Positions 56,631 through 58,529 of a stretch of DNA of 58,529 nt are shown piece after piece. The translations under genes were made by a program, and so were the position numbers. Position 1 is the stretch's first letter. Each line of letters opens with the position of its first letter. The notes beneath the pieces are model-generated. The model was not told the origin of the DNA. It made no database searches and saw nothing but the letters and a program-made list of their open reading frames with translations. Source of the DNA: DAOQAU01 sp035354275 (lineage in GTDB: Bacteria > Cyanobacteriota > Vampirovibrionia > Gastranaerophilales > Gastranaerophilaceae); NCBI GenBank assembly GCA_035354275.1, contig DAOQAU010000007.1, positions 1 through 58,529 of the forward strand. Direction: 5' to 3'.

Positions 56631-57953
56631 ATGAAATTACACATGCAGATTCTGATAGCTCTCGGGCTTGGCTTGAAGCGTAATTGGCACATATTTTTTG
56701 GCTTAATAGCGGGGATTTTTGTAGGGATTTTCATGCACAGCCATGACAGTGTTTTTCTGACAAAGATACTTACATTTATCGGTCAGATATTTATAAGACT
56801 TATTCAAATGGTAGTTATTCCGTTGGTTATTTCTGCCATAGTAATAGGAATTACAAGCATCGGCGACAACAAGCAGCTTGGTAAATTCGGAACAAAAATG
56901 ATTATCTATTACGGTATAATAACTGTTCTTGCCGTTACAATAGGTGCGGCTCTTGCTCTTACAATGAAACCCGGAGTCGGTGCAGCACAATACATTAATG
57001 TTGATGCCGCCGCTTCAATCCAACAGCAGGTTGCAACAACAATCGAACAGCAAAAAGGCAATGTTTTAAATATTTTTATAAACTTTATACCCAAAAATCC
57101 TCTTGAATCAGTCGCTAAAGGTGACATGATTTCTATCATAGTGTTTGCCCTTATTTTTGCTGTAGCACTTGCAAAAGTAGGGGAAATTAACCGCCCTGTG
57201 GTGTCGTTTTTTGAATCGATTTTTGCCGCGACAATGAAGGTTACAGACTGGATAATGTACTTTGCCGCACCCGGTGTTTTTGCGCTTACGGCAACTGCAG
57301 TATCGAGTTTTGGTATAGACATTTTTCAAAGTATTTCAAAATATTTGGCGGTTTTATGCATAGGATTTGCAATACAATTTTTTGTTGTTTATCCGATTTT
57401 CTTGAAAGTATTTTCAAAAGTCCCTGTTCTTATGCTCTATGCTGCAATAGCAGAAGCCATGATGGTGGCATTCGGTACGGCAAGTTCTTCTGCGACACTG
57501 CCTTTAACTATCGCATGCTGCGAAAAAAGAGGAATTTCACATAAAGTTTCCAGTTTCGTGCTTCCTTTGGGTGCTACTTTGAACATGGACGGAACTGCAC
57601 TTCTGCAAACAGTTGCGGTAATTTTCCTTGCGCAAGCTTATGGAATCCACCTCGGGCCGTTTTTGATTATTCAAATAGCTTTCCTTGCAATGATTGCTTC
57701 AAGTACTTGTGCGGGAATTCCGGGCGCAGGGCTTATAACCATTGCTCTTGTGCTTAACGGTCTGGGATTGAGCCCTGAACAGCTTGTTGCAGGCTTTGCA
57801 TTCCTGTTTACTATCGAAAGGCTCACGGATATGATGCGAACCACCCTTAACGTAACCTCAGATGCGGTTGTGGCCGCTGTAATCGCCGATAACGAAAACG
57901 AGATTAACTACGATTTATTGAACAATCCCGAGTCGTATAAGGAAATAATCTAA
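56631..57953 (+). CDS. Dicarboxylate/amino acid:cation symporter (DAACS family)
   Basis: 440 residues, inner membrane, about eight helices and two re-entrant hairpins. Signatures of GltP/DctA/GltPh transporters: IRLIQMVVIPLVISAIVIG, the HP1 serines in GTASSSATLPLTI, TM7 NMDGTALLQT, HP2 CAGIPGAGLITIAL, and TM8 ERLTDMMRTTLNVTSDAV with the Asp and Arg that contact the substrate. The R in RTTLNV favours acidic amino acids or dicarboxylates. AGAGGGTAATAT precedes the ATG. The stop is directly followed by the GTG of queF. Confidence 0.95.
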   Translation: MKLHMQILIALGLGLKRNWHIFFGLIAGIFVGIFMHSHDSVFLTKILTFIGQIFIRLIQMVVIPLVISAIVIGITSIGDNKQLGKFGTKMIIYYGIITVLAVTIGAALALTMKPGVGAAQYINVDAAASIQQQVATTIEQQKGNVLNIFINFIPKNPLESVAKGDMISIIVFALIFAVALAKVGEINRPVVSFFESIFAATMKVTDWIMYFAAPGVFALTATAVSSFGIDIFQSISKYLAVLCIGFAIQFFVVYPIFLKVFSKVPVLMLYAAIAEAMMVAFGTASSSATLPLTIACCEKRGISHKVSSFVLPLGATLNMDGTALLQTVAVIFLAQAYGIHLGPFLIIQIAFLAMIASSTCAGIPGAGLITIALVLNGLGLSPEQLVAGFAFLFTIERLTDMMRTTLNVTSDAVVAAVIADNENEINYDLLNNPESYKEII

Positions 57954-58445
57954 GTGAGAAGCAAAAAGAAGTTAGAATCAATTAAATCTTTAGGTAAAAC
58001 CAAAACCGATTACCCGACAGAATACGATCCTTCCGTTTTAGAGTGCTTTGAAAACGTTCATCCGGAAAATGATTATGTGGTAACGCTTTATGCTTATGAA
58101 TTCAGTAGCTTATGCCCGAAAACAGGTCAGCCCGATTTTGCAAAACTTTATATTAAATATATCCCCAATATTAAAATGGTTGAATCTAAAAGTTTAAAAT
58201 TATACTTATTCAGTTTCAGAAACCATGGAGATTTTCATGAAGATTGCATAAATATGATTATGAAAGATTTGGTAAAATTGATGAAACCAAAGTATTTTGA
58301 AATCACCGGAATCTTCACCCCCAGAGGCGGAATTTCAATCACACCTTTTGCAAATTATTCAAACGGAAAAGAAAAATACAATAAACTCAGGGATTCAAGA
58401 CTTTTAGAAGTATTAAAAGAAAAAACTCCGCCAAGTATTTCTTGA
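57954..58445 (+). CDS. queF: NADPH-dependent 7-cyano-7-deazaguanine reductase
   Basis: 163 residues, short YkvM-type QueF. Reduces preQ0 to preQ1 for queuosine in tRNA. Catalytic Cys in SSLCPKTGQPDFAKLYI, substrate/NADPH motif VESKSLKLYLFSFRNHGDF with HED, and FTPRGGISITPF. Start is GTG at 57954, immediately after the stop of the symporter gene, with AAGGAA at 12 bases. Other queuosine genes are not visible; the next partial gene might belong to the pathway. Confidence 0.95.
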   Translation: MRSKKKLESIKSLGKTKTDYPTEYDPSVLECFENVHPENDYVVTLYAYEFSSLCPKTGQPDFAKLYIKYIPNIKMVESKSLKLYLFSFRNHGDFHEDCINMIMKDLVKLMKPKYFEITGIFTPRGGISITPFANYSNGKEKYNKLRDSRLLEVLKEKTPPSIS

Positions 58446-58493
58446 GCATAAAATTAGGGTGGATTCCCCAACCCACCAATCAAGGATTTGTTA

Positions 58494-58529
58494 CATGACA
58501 ACCAAAAACAAAGAAACAGGTGCAAAGGG
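58494..58529 (+). CDS. Start of a further gene, cut by the window edge
   Basis: ATG at 58494 behind AAGGATTTGTT, open to the end of the window (12 codons: MTTKNKETGAKG). Too short to identify. A queuosine-precursor transporter would be a common neighbour of queF, but the sequence does not show it. Confidence 0.45.

Overview
The window is a low-GC chromosomal segment (one 10-N assembly gap at 758-767) from a Gram-negative, diderm, flagellated, non-photosynthetic bacterium. A heptosyltransferase-type GT9 gene, a meso-DAP-type murE, a motA-motB-fliL-fliM-fliN operon, Flp-type pilins and a prepilin beginning GFTLAEVLITLGIIGVVAA are all present. Together with many unrecognised membrane proteins that share a short N-terminal S-F-G-G / S-F-K-G motif, this best fits a gut Melainabacteria/Gastranaerophilales-like lineage. 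That placement is an inference from gene content; no rRNA gene lies in the window.

Layout. 1-8355: two paralogous membrane proteins on the minus strand, a B12-type radical SAM protein, an AI-2E exporter, a stand-alone MshEN-like mini-protein, then a plus-strand gene pair that looks like the same membrane family split in two. 8367-24460: housekeeping and cell wall (metK, FtsI-type PBP, murE, nagA, ilvD, an Fe-S CCG protein, murA, a duplicated-motif small protein, mfd, a parvulin lipoprotein). 24480-25630: an RNA-rich island with rnpB (minus), a candidate small RNA (minus), two identical 109-bp tandem units built from the start of a tRNA gene, and the intact tRNA-Gly(UCC). 25653-32763: MscS-like channel, rlmH, the flagellar rotor/stator operon, a 6S-like RNA with its own promoter and terminator, and a GGDEF + degenerate HD-GYP protein. 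32980-42631: lineage-specific proteins (beta-helix-like, TPR, HEAT-like, several membrane proteins) interleaved with rpsO, purB, a YkgJ-type protein and a glycosyltransferase. 42741-47100: Flp pilins, a polar amino-acid ABC transporter and a type IV prepilin. 47118-58529: acyltransferase, nitrilase, PBP4, ispE, rsmA, glutamate-cysteine ligase, an amino-sugar pair (nanE plus ROK kinase), M16 peptidase, DAACS symporter, queF and the start of another gene.

How the genes fit together. Peptidoglycan synthesis and turnover is a theme (FtsI-type PBP, MurE, NagA, MurA, PBP4), and NanE, the ROK kinase and NagA could feed amino sugars to glucosamine-6-phosphate. Motility, a GGDEF enzyme and a small possible c-di-GMP-binding MshEN-like protein hint at c-di-GMP control.

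The most unusual things seen are: (i) the recurring N-terminal F-G/F-K motif on otherwise unrelated proteins, and the fused versus split paralogues; (ii) the tandem 109-bp units upstream of tRNA-Gly, each carrying a tRNA 5' end, a promoter, nested hairpins and a 17-nt perfect antisense to the tRNA D-arm; (iii) small palindromic repeats inserted in frame in mfd, ispE and a nitrilase gene, and one between ABC-transporter genes flanked by a 14-bp duplication; (iv) long perfect inverted repeats inside coding regions.
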